This document shows, piece by piece, positions 35,527 to 47,774 of a DNA stretch of 64,000 nt (position 1 is the stretch's first letter; each line of letters opens with the position of its first letter). The notes under the pieces were generated by a model. It did not search any database and was not told the DNA's origin. It worked only from the letters and a program-made list of their open reading frames with translations. The stretch is from Gnetum montanum (Eukaryota > Streptophyta > Gnetopsida > Gnetales > Gnetaceae). The stretch spans positions 186,096 to 250,095 of the forward strand of contig MNCI01009529.1 in assembly GCA_015680685.1 (NCBI GenBank). The letters run 5' to 3'. The translations under genes and the position numbers were made by a program.

Positions 35527-35639
35527 TGATGCTAGTTATCTAGATCAGTTATATTATAAACAATCATTGTAAAAGCATTAACAACTTATCTTTTAACAAA
35601 AATTAATATTTTAAGTCATACACATTATTAATTAAAAGC

Positions 35640-37183
35640 ATGTCTTGTTCACATAGAGCTAATAATCTATCACATGATGAGAACATTAGTAAGAAAAATG
35701 GTAAGATCTATATTGAAGAAAACTAGAGTGAATTACTAAATACAGAGGTCTCATATGCTTATTTAGACCCTTATTACATTCAACTAATGCAAACAATCCT
35801 AGAAGAGATGAGATATGTCATAGAATAAAGAACAGCCTCAAGGCATAAGACCTCATCTAAACCTAGAAAAGACGAATCAAGGGACCATAGGGGAAGATAA
35901 GGAGCCATAGAGATATGCTATTGGGGCAAGATGAAAATAGAAATAGAAATTAGAGACAGGATACAAGATATCAAATGGAGCATAGACAAAATCATCATAA
36001 TCATACAAATAGAAATAGAAATTATTACCATGACATGTCTAATGATGATGAACCCTTGTTGGCTACAGGAAGCATGATATAGATCATAGAGACAATTAGA
36101 ATCCCCCATAGGCATTAAAGGGAAAGCCACAAAAAATAGCTTGATATGAATAATATTCCTAAATTTGAGGGAGGCTATCATTCTAATCCACACTATCATT
36201 TACAAGCCTTCCATGATGCCTGATCCTTGCAAAATATCAAAAGTAAGTGGAAAAATTCATCAGCTCTTCCATAGAACACTAATAGAAGAAGTTGAAATTT
36301 GGTATAGATCATTGGAACTAGATTCAATTCACCAATGGTCCATAATGCTTAAGCTCTTTAACAAAAAATACCAAACCTATGAAAGAGTGTCCAACCTAAG
36401 AAAATAAATCCAAGGGTGGAAACAAGAAAATCATGAATCCTTGGATGTAGCCTTGGATAGATACTATTCTCTACTACATAGATGTCTAGGCCATGGTTTT
36501 TTTCAAAAAAAATAGCTTCTCCACATCATAGATGGACTTCATAATAACACAAGGGAGACCCTTGGAATATATCCACAAGGAAGATTATTAGAACTAAGAG
36601 CCCATCAGATACAAAGGCTAATTAAAAAAGTGGAAAAAGAAGAAGGAGAGCTATGTAAAATGGAGATTTTAGAGGAAGATAACTAGGATCCAACTCTTCA
36701 TGGAAAAGAGATCCATATTTACAATTAGGAAAAAGAGGTAGCTCTTGATGAGTTAATTTCACACAAAACCTTGCTAATACAAAATTCTATCACTAATATT
36801 GAAGCAAGGATAGATAAGACATGGGAGTTGATGAATGAAAAAGTTACAACAAACTTGAAAATCATAGAGAAGAAGGTAAAGCAAAAAGGATTAAGTGATC
36901 AAAGAAAGAAGAGAAAAAAAACAAAGAAACAAGGACACTTATTGACAAAAGGAAAAATAGTTGTAGTAGAAGAGGTTACAAACTCAAATATAGAGAAGGA
37001 TGATGGATGTGACATATATCAATATGAACATCCAAATGACTATTATCTAGTTATGTTACATCTACAAGAGTTTGGGGCTTTTTCTTTGAATCCCATGTTC
37101 ATATTAAAGAAAATGCCTAGAAGATTACCTTACCCACAAGGTAATTATAGACAGTCCTACAACCAATGGTATTATTTCTTCTA
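35640..37183 (+). pseudogene. gag: Gag of element G, truncated at its C-terminus
   Basis: Starts at ATG 35640 (MSCSHRA), without the long-form N-terminal domain. The Gag domain runs about 36120-36560 ('VEIWYRSLELDSIHQWS', 'LFNKKYQTY'), followed by a basic helical segment (36771-36990) and a knuckle near 37009-37045 in which two Cys are lost (CDIY..EH..DYY). The Pro/Gln/Tyr tail is cut after 'QSYNQWY', where ORF3 sequence starts. Its sequence is closer to D and E gag than to C and H. Confidence 0.75.
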
Positions 37184-39547
37184 GGACAACAAGCAGGTTG
37201 ATGCCATAGTAAAAATCAAGGACATCAATGTGTCCTACTCGGTGGAGGCCATCTCTCAAGCCCTCGAGTTGCCAAAAACTAGGGCAATCTTGGTAGAAAT
37301 CTTAACCCAAGAAGATCCATAGATAGAGAAGAAGTGGATGCAACAATGCTATGGAGTTGACTGCAAGCAATACGGTGCACTCACAATAGTAGAGCAAGAA
37401 TACCTCAAGATCGTGGTCTACTACCTTAATGTGACGATGAATCGAAACAAGGTGATAGCCTTCCCTACCTATGCATGCACCGCTTTGAGTAGGAAATTTC
37501 CTATCAATCATCCATAGCTAATCTATCTTGAGATAGAGAAGTGCTTCAAAGAAAATGAGCATGGGAGAAAGGCACTCTGCTTTTCATGCTTGAACTAAAA
37601 ATTATGCAAAAGGGGAGGAATAGCTGCTATTTCAATGACATCCTCTAACATACTCCTACTGCCTCTTAGGTAGAAATGATGAAAGATAAAGTGTCTACCA
37701 AGATGCAAGAAGAGGAGAAACCACCACCACCACCCACTCATGAAATAACACTGGAGGCTCATGTTGCCATGAAGTGCATGCGACAACTCCATGAGAAACT
37801 CATATAATAGTAGAACATAGGGCCAAGTGGGGATCCATTCGTCTACAGACCAATCTTGAGCAATCTGAACAAGGTCACTTGTACTATCAATTGGTTGGAG
37901 GTTGTGGGGCCAATGTTTTCTACCCAACGAATGTAGGCATCTACATGCTTGAACCCTAGTGCCTACAAGGTAATGGCATCCATTCTAGAATAGTAGAAAT
38001 TTCCAGAAATATTTGGAAATGCTACTACCTTCTCAATGTGCTTGGAGGAAGGTGATGAGGAAACTATCTTTGTGATGTAGCACCAAGGATAAGAAATAGC
38101 CATCGAGGTGATGGTTGATCAAGTGGGTGAAGCCCTCAATGTTTTTGTGGCATCTATGCTAGATATTGTTATACTCAGAGATGTGCAAATGTTTGCAGCA
38201 ATGCCAAGTGAAAGATTCAATGCAGCCTAGCACGAGTTACTAGAATGACTAGTCGGGACTAGACATTTGATTTCAAAGATCTTTGACTTTGTGGATGACA
38301 TCACTACTACCTAGTTAGTGCTATTGGAGGCTAAGGGTAAGTAACTCATTGCCAATTCCCAACTTGAGGTAGCCACAAAGAAAAATTGGCATTTAGCTAT
38401 TGAAGTTACAAAATTAAGAGACTTCCTTACTAATCCTACTATACTTAGCCAAGCTGTAACTAGAGATGAAGCATTTTAATAGCTTCAAACCAAACTTCAA
38501 GAGGCCAAGTACACAAAGGAGTCAACAATCTTCAACCAATCCTTAGCAGATGCCATAGCCTACAACATTCAGAAGAACTTGTCAAAGGTTTGCAAGGAGA
38601 ATGCAATTCTAACTAAGGATAATTATCACTTACATAATGTTAAGCTCCAGAAAGAATAAATGGTTGAATGCATGAGACAATAGTAGGAGTAGATTCCCAA
38701 TGTGACCATGAACCTAAGAAGGTTGCAATAGAAAATCATAATCTCTCAATGAAGCAGGTCTATGCTCTTCGCCAAAAATCAACAATCAAGATCACCACCT
38801 AGAAAAATGAGGCCCTCAAATTTAAAAGGATTAAGAACCATTATAGGAACCAAGTTAGCCTTTAGAAGGTGGTCAATGAAAAAGACATTAAACTAGTGAA
38901 GGAAAAAATTAATGAGGCCTTCCAGCAACTTCAAAAGGTGGTGACGTGTGTCAGCCCATCTTTAATGGACTGAACACATACAACAAGGTAGAAATCCACC
39001 TGATGGAGTTGCAAATCAAGAAAATGATTGAATACATAAAGCTTTCCAACCTTCACTATGCAAACTTGGCAATGCTAACTACTAGAAGGCCAAGGTTAGA
39101 ATTAAAGAAGCAGGTGGCTAGCTCATACCTACTGTACGAGGTTGAGTTCAAGCATTACAAGGAGATGAGATAGAAGCTAGAAATGAAAAATGTTGAACTT
39201 GATTAACAACTAAGAACTTGGCCCATAGGATGAGTGACTACTAAAAGCTACAAAACACTATCAAGGTGTTTGATGTCGAATGTAAACAACTTGCAGCCTA
39301 GTTTATCAATGTGAAGGAGTTGTTCCCCGCAATGTTCTATTCATGGAATATTCCCATATTGACCCACATTGGTGATGCTACATAGACCATGTACAATCCC
39401 TAGAGTAAGGAGGAGAAGATGAAAGAATTGCTAGATGCTTTCCATCATTCATCAATAGTCGTAGCTATAGCTAGATAGCCACAACCCCAACGTTAGCTAT
39501 AATAGCTACATGCACTAGAAGTAGGAGAAGCAAAAGCATTGCTAGCA
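37184..39547 (+). pseudogene. ORF3 of element G, N-terminally deleted
   Basis: It begins within domain part 1 at the position of 'TYFFW' of D. It keeps 'KIKDINVSYSVEAIS' (about 37205-37250) and 'YLKIVVYYLN...KFPINHP.LIYLEIEKCF' (about 37400-37550), then a long coiled-coil-like region including the open stretch 38946-39173. It aligns with F (27175 to about 29470). The end is lost by a deletion that joins it to the LTR end. Many stops. Confidence 0.65.
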
Positions 39548-39647
39548 AAGTATACTTAGAGAGCTAAAGTCTAATAATTTGATCAAATCACTTGGTGAAC
39601 ACTAGTAATATCTATGGTTGGACATAGGGACTACTTGCTATTCATCA
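39548..39647 (+). repeat. 3' LTR stub of element G (last 100 bp)
   Basis: Matches F's LTR from 'gtacttaaagagctaaag' (about 30494) to its end, closing with 'ttcatca'. Confidence 0.75.
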
Positions 39648-40541
39648 CTTAGCATCATTTTCCTTGAGCAGAAAAGGATAAACATTAAACAAATGTCCTT
39701 CATGATAACAAAAATTGCAAGAATTAAAAAAATTATAATATATAATTGGTTGAATGTAAGTCTTTGTACTTGATTGTAGGATCAATTCCTTTTTATTATT
39801 AAGAAGATTGATTTCAATAAAAAAAAGTATCTACAAAAATAAAATGGTATATAAATAGATTTTGTATGCTTAATAAGACCAAGAAGACTAATAATTTTTT
39901 GCTAAGCTTTATGAAAAATCAACAAAAGATTAAATAACTCACAAAAATATGGAAGTTTAGATTATTCTTCAAAATGGATATTAAAATTTAGAGTTCAATT
40001 ACAAATACTTAACATTGCATGCTTATGTATGAGGTAGGTAACCCAAAATTTAAATGAACACATATCATGATGTAAGATCATCTATTATTATAATTATAAT
40101 CTAAAGGACAAACTCTTAACATATCATCAAAGATTTTAAATTAGTTATTACATCCCTTCTAGATACATTGGGTATGATCATACAATTATGATTTATACAT
40201 TATGTGTGTAGTCTTGGTGGGCTATCAGGGACAAGTTAGTTTATTATGATTGCACTTTATATGTTATAAGAATTTCATCTTTATGTTATGATTATGATGT
40301 CTTTACATGCTTAACTAACATAATTATGTACACTAGCCCTATGTGATGTGTTAGATAAGTGATGTTGCTTGCAAGGATATTGGACTAGGATACAAAAGCA
40401 ACTATTTGGTATGTATTTATGCTTTATGTGTGATTTCATTATTTATGCATTTGAAGTGTAGCACTACGTTGTGTGATACTTAGATTTGATTCTAGCATAT
40501 GGATGGGTAAAGCATTTCATATGGATCTCATAGGTTCAAAA
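39648..40541. repeat. Second copy of the F-flanking segment
   Basis: Matches 30591-31015 and 32845-33294 with the interior removed at about 40084-40090, inside or beside the chromovirus relic. After 'ataggttcaaa' (40541) the two copies diverge. Confidence 0.7.
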
Positions 40542-41092
40542 AAATTTGTATTTAGGGTCTCGGTGTGTTTTTTAGGCATGTTTAAAGTACATGGCATTAG
40601 TTAGGGAGGAAATTTTTTTAAAAGGGACTTATGAAAATATTTTAAAAAAAAATAATAAATAATTCAAAAAATAGTAAAGCACAAGTAAATCAGGTTTTGC
40701 ACATGACATGATTAACCATTTTTTTTTACAAGTCACTTTTACACATAAAGCATAAACCTTAGTTTTTCTTTATTTTAAAAAAAAGATGTCCATGACACTT
40801 TGTATTTTTCTACCATTGCCTTCCACACATGTAACCATAGAATTTTTTTTTGTTTATTTTAGTTGTTCGTATGAACATAAATGCAATTGAACCTTGTATT
40901 TTTCTCATTCCTCTATTTTCTTTTGTTTTTCCACTTTTCTGAATTTTGAGCTTTGTGGATGGATTTTTCATTGCTCTAAACTTGGATTTGGGATTGCTAA
41001 TGTCATATCTACGTTGGTATGGAACTTGTTTGGAGTGAAATGAAGTTTTTCCATATTTTTAAGGATTTTATGCTTATTTTGGACTTTATGCT
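40542..41092. other. Unassigned T-rich DNA left of element H
   Basis: Low-complexity A/T runs and no credible ORF or repeat family. The last five bases before the LTR are ATGCT; H's right end is truncated, so no target duplication can be tested. Confidence 0.4.
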
Positions 41093-41929
41093 TGATGAGT
41101 CATGAATTTTTGGCCGTGATATCACACCCATGATATCACGTACGTGATATCACAGCCTAGACGTGATATCGCGTACGCAATATTGCAGCGTGTCTCCTCA
41201 TCTATAAATAAGAGGCAGGTAGATTTGGTAAAGCAAAGTATTTTTTAATATTAAGGTAGGGACTTTTTGTCAGTTTTTCCTCTCAACCCTTTCTCCTAGT
41301 GCATGCTCATAGTGTGCTGATTGTAATTGTACGACATCCTTATTCGAGTGTGACATACTTGGACACGCACATGACCAGCAATAAAGATCAAGATTACTTC
41401 ATCATTGCAGCATCCACTTAGCTTAATTATTTAATTTTTATTGTTATTTATTACTTTCTTAGTTATTATCTCTCTACCCTTATCTCCTAGTAATGTGGAA
41501 TGAATACAACTTAATCATGAGCATTTAAGTGTAACTACTTGGTAACCTAGTAGTGTACCTAGGCCATGCACTTGGTAATCCCAATGGTAGTCATGCACAA
41601 GGTCCAAGATGTGTACAGATGATTAATGAATGGATGCTAATTGCACTTAGGCTAGTTTAGATTCTCTCTCATCCTCTCTCCTAGCTTAGTTGATATTATT
41701 TCCCATCATACCTAGGAGTAGCATTAGTATAGAAACACATCATACACCTCACTCTGGACTAAACCATACATGACAAAGCTAATACTACTCCAAGTGGGAA
41801 GACAACGAACTGCAATCTACGAGTAATTGTCTAGGTACTACAACTATTCCATCTACGGAGTTCAACTGGATCGTGTGTGAAGCGTCCGTATTTGTATGGT
41901 TCAATGCAGGGGTACCTTGACACTCATCA
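41093..41929 (+). repeat. 5' LTR of element H
   Basis: TGATGAG to CTCATCA, 837 bp. Four GATATC hexamers with intervening CGTACG palindromes lie at about 41117-41185. TATA box 41203-41210; 'caataaagatcaag' polyadenylation region about 41379-41392. Confidence 0.92.
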
Positions 41930-41930
41930 T

Positions 41931-41948
41931 TGGCAGCATTGCCAGGGA
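41931..41948 (+). promoter_or_regulatory. Primer-binding site of element H
   Basis: 'tggcagcattgccaggga' is complementary to the plant tRNA-Asp 3' end with a few mismatches. Confidence 0.8.
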
Positions 41949-42070
41949 TGGTGCTAGTTATCTAGATTAGTTATATCATACAAGGTCATTGTATAGGAAT
42001 TAACAATATATCTTTTAGGAAGAAATAATTACAATAAGTCACATACAAATTCACACAAAATTTCACAACC

Positions 42071-44057
42071 ATGCCTCTCCTACAAGACTACGATAATGCC
42101 ACATTTAGTGAGGCAATTCATTGCAGAACCAATGAATTATATAACAATGAATATTGGAGTATGCAATCCAAGGTGGTGGTTTCTTATAAACATAAACAAA
42201 GGCAACATCATCCCAATGCACGAAAGCATAACTTACTCGATGACAATGAACCCCTACTAGCCACCACAAGCCTAACACAAATACAAGAAGTTGTTCAAAT
42301 CTCTCGTAGGCATCGTAAAGAGAGCCACCTACCCAAGCTAAATTTAAACAACTTTTCCAATTTCTTAGGAGGCTATGACTTAGATCTGCAACAACATTTA
42401 CAAGCCTTCTACGATGCCCATGCATGGAATAAAATTGATAACGGTTGGCAAAAACTCAAGCTCTTTCCTATGACACTTGTTAGCCAAGAAAAAGTATAGT
42501 ATAGATCATTAAAACCAAATTTAATTCGACATTGGCCAAAAATGGTAGAACTCTTTAACGAAAGATATCAAACCTACGCAAGAGTGTTAGCCTTGAGGAA
42601 ACAAATCCAAGAATGAAAACAAGCATAACATGAACCCTTGGACATGGCCTTAGAAAGATATTATGCAATGTTAAACAACTATCCAGGCCATGAGTTCTCC
42701 GAGGAAAGGCGAATGTACCATATCATTGATGGGCTTCATGATGAAACAAGAGAGACCCTAGGGATGTATGCCCAAGGTCAACTATACAAACTATGAACCC
42801 ATCAATTCCAAGAGCTTATTAAGCGGGTAGCAAAAGAAGACGGAGAAATGGCTAGATGGGAGAGTGTTGAAAAACATCAACGGGACCAAAATCTCAACTT
42901 AACAGAGGTCCATAATCACAAAAAGGAGAAATCAACCTATCTCAAGGAGCAAGAACCATCTTTGCCAGTACAACAATCATTAGATGAAATCGTGGCAAAG
43001 ATCAATAAGATGCTGGAATGGATGCATAAAAAGTGTGGAGAATATATCAATATTATTGGAGATAGAGTTTTGAAAACCCGAGAAGCAGGACAAAATATCA
43101 TTAGACATTTAGAAAGAAGGGATGAGGAAAATAAGAGCTCAACTACCAATCATATGTATGAATGCAACATTTTCCTGTACGACCACCCCAAGGGCTAATG
43201 CCCAATCTTGTTACATTTATATGAGCATTGGGAAAGCACGTTACACCCCAGAGTTCATACAAAGATGCTATGTTCGATCACAGTGGCAAAAATCCCAGTC
43301 ATGGGGGAAGCCATCCCTAAACTGGGGACACCCTTCATATCATCCGAATCTAAATGCTTATCTAGTTCAACATCTTGTTTCCTTGACTTGGTCAACATAC
43401 TCTATCTCCCTGCATTATTATTCTCCTTAGTACTATCAGTCCATGTCCTCAACACAACCATCACCTTGTGTATGTTACAATTCTCCTAAATTTTAACATT
43501 ATCATCCTTTCCCTCCTTCTACATTGCCACCAACTATTCTTGAAGTGTCTGCACCACAACAACAACCTATGAACGTTACTTATGCTACTATTGCCAACAG
43601 TAGTGAGAGACCTCCTCAACATCAAAGGAATCCCTTCTTTAGACATAACCATAGGAAGGGACAACACAGTTCCAAGGCCACTGCATTCTCCAACTCAGCA
43701 CAAGTCCAACAGTGTGGTGCATCCTTCTCCTTGAACCCAATGCCTCGTGTCACTTCATCAAGGCCACCAATTAACACACCAACAACCATATGGCCCAATG
43801 AATACAACCATGGAGGACAACATCCTGATCCTTGCATGCCATCTTACAGTCTCAAGTATCATAGTGGGTCAACTCTTTACCCAGGAACCACATCTTATAA
43901 ATTTCCTCACTATGCTTACTATAATCAAGTATGTGAACCCCAATGGGGTAAGTATGACCAAGTTTTGATATTTCCAACATGCAAGGATCCTCATCTTTCA
44001 TTTGTTAATCCTCACCATGCTCAATCATTTAGTTATGGGGGATATCCCGCATTCTAA
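42071..44057 (+). pseudogene. gag: Gag of element H (short form), lightly broken
   Basis: Starts at ATG 42071 (MPLLQDY) and ends at TAA 44055-44057 after 'SYGGYPAF'. The Gag domain lies at about 42330-42760 ('HLQAFYDA', 'YHIIDGLHDE'). Coiled region about 42850-43150. The knuckle at about 43162-43200 has CX2CX3HX4C spacing with the second Cys changed to Phe. A one-base insertion near 43245 shifts the frame, so the tail (43255-44057, Pro/Gln/Ser-rich) is in another frame. About six stops in total. This is the least damaged short-form Gag. Confidence 0.87.
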
Positions 44058-45978
44058 TAACAAGTAGGATTAATAAATATTTTTCATTTTCTTTAATTTT
44101 ACAATTTTTTTCCAATTTTTCAATTTCTTTTTTGTTACCTTTTTATCTTTTTATCTTTTTATAAGTAATCTTATCTATGAATAAAACACTCATGTGGCTC
44201 ATTGGTTGAGGTTTCTTCTATGTTATCAAGTCTCGAGTGATCAATTTTTTGGATAGTGAGCCCATTACACCCATTCTAAAAATGAGAGGTTCTATTCGAT
44301 GACACAATGATATTCTTGACATTCTTAAAACTTAAAACTAATTTTCTGTTCATTGTACCCAGAATGAAGAAGGATGGATCAAGAGGGAATGATTAGGGTG
44401 TGACATCAAGGGGACTTGCGGATTCTCTTTGGTGTGTCTGTGATAGTTATCATGCAATGTGGTTGTACTAAGATCCTTGTAGATCTAATGCAAAATGGGA
44501 GTAAGAGTAATCAAAAGGCACTCAAAAATCCAATGTTGTTCTAGGGGGTCCCACTAGAAAGACATGCACCCATGCTTGAAGGTTGGCAACTTCTCTGGAT
44601 TTAGCAATCGAAGAAAAAAAAAACAAAGAAAGTGTCACAAAGCAAAAATCACTCGTCCCTTGAAAAAAATGCCAAGTGATCATAAGCCTTGTTGTTATGA
44701 TACTCTCATAGTCGCTCATCATGGGATAAAACAATGTGGTGTCACTGATCAAAGGAATGGACTTGGTCTTGATCTTGGAACGATGGGTTAATGACACATT
44801 AATCATGCTTTACACGTAGGATTCATTATGCCCTGGGTCAGTTACCTCATGTCCCAATCCCTACAATCCCTTCTATAGTCCGTCTCATCTCGCTATTCAT
44901 GTAATTGTAGCTTGTGTCTCATATACCGTAGAATTCTTACCTCATTCCAATGATACTTACATGTGTGTGTTTTGTGGAACCAATGTAGATTACATTTAAC
45001 CCTTCTACTACCTACGAACATTTTAAGGTGTGGTTACGCAAGGGAATTAGAGGTTGGAACCTGCTTTGGGGAGGACCCACTTGTGTAATTTTTTGAAATT
45101 TGCACTCATAACACATCTTCCACACACAATCTATTACCCTCAATGTATTTTCAATGATATTCTTTCCCTTATTACTATCCCTCTGATTCAAATGTTCCTA
45201 TGAACTAGCACATAGCCTTTTTCTCCCCTTTACGATCCAAGGTTCTTATTGATAAATTCCACACCATCATAATTTTTGTGCCTTCAGAACTAGTTGAATT
45301 ACCTTGGAACCCTTTAACACTCATCTAGATGTCCTTATTTTACATCATTTAATTTCAAAAAAATATTAAAAAATTTGTTTCATTCTATAAAGTGCCCTAA
45401 CATCAATAAGTCGCGATATCGCGACCGATGCAATATCACATCCGTGCTATCGCGTACACAATATCACATCCCAAAAATATATATATACATGACCCCTTAC
45501 TAATCAACATCATTTTTAACTATTAACGCAAGGGAATTTTTTCAAATTTCTCTCTACGACTCACGATTGCGCACCCCTTGCTTTCATATCCATAACTCGC
45601 TCGCTGGTCCTCCGATTTTCATTCCGTTTGAACCTACTTGAACCCGGAGTGTTTAGCTTAGTTGTGGGGGAGGGGCACATGCCGAATAGCACATAAATTT
45701 TTGGAAATTTTTCATCACCTGAAGGACATTATTAAGGGTAATTAATTATAAAATTAAGGATAAATGCGACAAAAACAATTTCATCTCCTTAGTTATAGTG
45801 GGAAACTAGATTTGGAAACCACCTAAGCAAAGAGGATTCAATATTATAATCTTGTGGGGACATTTTCTCCTAGTAAGTAACGTCACATGGAGATAAAGCA
45901 AATTTATTAAGGCAAGCAATAAGGTATAACCTAACTTTGGTAACAATCTTACTAACGATTGACCCCATGTGATTTCAA
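44058..45978 (+). other. Spacer between gag and ORF3 in element H
   Basis: 1.92 kb, collinear with the C spacer, no ORF of substance and no pol remnant. The first kilobase is specific to C and H. From about 45071 ('gaggacccacttg') it matches the pol-ORF3 intergenic regions of D and F. It contains the palindrome/TATA module (45411-45488) and the leader motif (45583-45640). Confidence 0.75.
45411..45488 (+). promoter_or_regulatory. Putative internal promoter upstream of ORF3 (H)
   Basis: A GATATC/CAATATC palindrome cluster (45411-45470, including 'tcgcgatatcgcga') is followed by a long TATA run (about 45475-45487). It resembles H's own LTR U3, where the same motifs precede the TATA box. The ORF3 ATG lies about 490 bp downstream. 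The C spacer lacks the cluster (about 70 bp) but keeps the AT-rich run. Confidence 0.55.
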
Positions 45979-47583
45979 ATGGCCCCAAAACATAGACAAT
46001 AGGAAGGTCCTGCTCAAGGTGGGATCAAGTGACCTAGGAGAGGTGAAGAACAAGTTACAGCCAAACAACATGTAGAGCAAGAGGAATAATCATTTACTAT
46101 CCACCAAGAAGACCCTTCCATTGTACAATTAAGACAGGTAGAAGGAGGAGCTGGTGCAACGTCTGAACAGGGACAACATCTCACGTTGCCCCAGGATTGT
46201 GTTTAGGCCATCCATGAAAGGTCCATATTAACTGCAGTGATTGTGGAATTAAACTTTGGACCTTTCACAGAATTTTCTTTGGAGGCCCTTAGGGATCACC
46301 TCAAAGGGTCCCCATTATGGCCTACCTTCTCTGAAAGTGGTGCCTAGTACTTAGGGGAAACGTACCAATTTTGGCACAACAAAGAACAAGCCACCACGGT
46401 TAACATTTGTTGTGTGACTATTGATTTCTCCATTCAAGCCATTTTAGAAGTATTAAACCTTCCAAATATAGGGCCAAAGGTTTCTTAGAACCAGATGGAT
46501 ACTTTCAGAATCAAGCAACTTACTAAATTGTTGACAGAGAATAGAAGGGTGGCAGAAGAAAAAGAGAAGGATATTTGGGATGCCTCTGTGGCACAAGTGC
46601 AAACTTACGCACACACTAAGGCACTCAAAGCCTTACAAGAGGAGAACAAACAACTTGTTTCTAACAACCTTTAGTTGACCTCTATGGAGAAATAAAAGAA
46701 TGTTCTCGAAGAACATTTTCAATAGTTTCGAGAACAACTAGTCAGGGTCAACCAAAACATGAACTATTTAGCCAGGGAAAATTGAACCCTCTTAATGGAG
46801 GAGGTACGTGCCATCCATTAGAAGACGGCCATTGAAATAAGCACATGGTAGAATGAGGCTAAATTACATGAGAAACTGAAGGAGCATTTCTGGGACTAGG
46901 TGGGGATGTATAAACAAATCATCGAGAAGGAGATCCATATGGCCAAGGCCCACATCAATGCTCTCAGTGCTCAACACACTGACTAGCGGGCCATATTGGA
47001 CACATATGCATTTTCCCACCAAGAGGAAGTTAAGAGCCAGGACTTACAAATCCAGGACCTTACAGAGTACATGGAGTTGGCAAACCTGTGGTATGCCAAC
47101 CTTTCCATGTTAACAGCAGGGTACTCGAGAACAGAGATCAAGCAACAAGTAGCCACCACCTATGTCAAATATGAAACAAAATTTGTACAACACAAGAAAA
47201 CATTGCAAAAATTGGAGGTTGAAAATTTTGAACTCGAAGTGGTTAAAGCAAGCTACCAGGGGCAGAAAGGTGTCACAACAGACTTGGCTCAACGGCTCAT
47301 AGATTTTCCAGAATACAGAGAAAAAGCTAGAGCTTACAAGGAGGAACGGCAAGTGTTTGCGACTTGGTATGTCAAAGCAAATAAAATGTTTCCGCAACTA
47401 CCATGCCCATGGGAGGTGCCAAATCCATCAAACATTGGAAAATTAGCATGGATAGGATAGGATCCCAAAACTAAAGAGGAGAAACTCTAGGCCATACTTT
47501 GACACCATCAAATCCTAAGACCTAGAGCACAAGGCAAGGGAAAGGCACCCATGGAGGAGCCACCGCCACCAGGAACTACATGA
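45979..47583 (+). pseudogene. ORF3 of element H: N-terminal domain plus coiled coil
   Basis: ATG 45979 (MAPK start), stop TGA 47581-47583 after 'EPPPPGTT'. Domain part 1 (about 46225-46490) has 'SPLWPTFSES' and 'FSIQAILEVLNLPN'. Domain part 2 of D is missing. A coiled coil of about 300 residues follows (46500-47400), the final 154 codons (46996-47460) being open and rich in Leu, Glu, Lys and Gln (for example 'TLQKLEVENFELEVVK'). No signal peptide or membrane segment is visible, which argues against a true envelope glycoprotein. About 15 stops upstream of 46996. Role unknown. Confidence 0.72.
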
Positions 47584-47765
47584 GTTCCACCCAATTTTCT
47601 AGTTATAGGATTTTATTTTACATTCTTCATCTTGTGTCTCAATTTTTTTCTGATTCCACACTACGACATGAATCCATTCTAGTTAGTTAATAATCCCATA
47701 CCTATCCACTTGGTATCACTAGAGCTCGTTCTCACTTTAACTTGAGGACGAGTTCTCATTTAGTC

Positions 47766-47774
47766 GTGGGGGTA
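47766..47774 (+). promoter_or_regulatory. Polypurine tract of element H
   Basis: 'gtgggggta' directly precedes the LTR start and matches the tracts before the other 3' LTRs. Confidence 0.8.

Larger units (their letters stand above)
34730..39647 (+). mobile_element. Element G: LTR, gag fused to ORF3, LTR stub
   Basis: 5' LTR (34730-35507), PBS, gag (35640 to about 37183), then ORF3 sequence starting inside its N-terminal domain, and only the last about 100 bp of a 3' LTR (39548-39647). The spacer, any pol, the ORF3 start, the PPT and most of the 3' LTR are deleted. Flanking bases on the left are CCAGG (34725-34729) and are not repeated on the right, which fits loss or rearrangement of that end. 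Confidence 0.8.
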
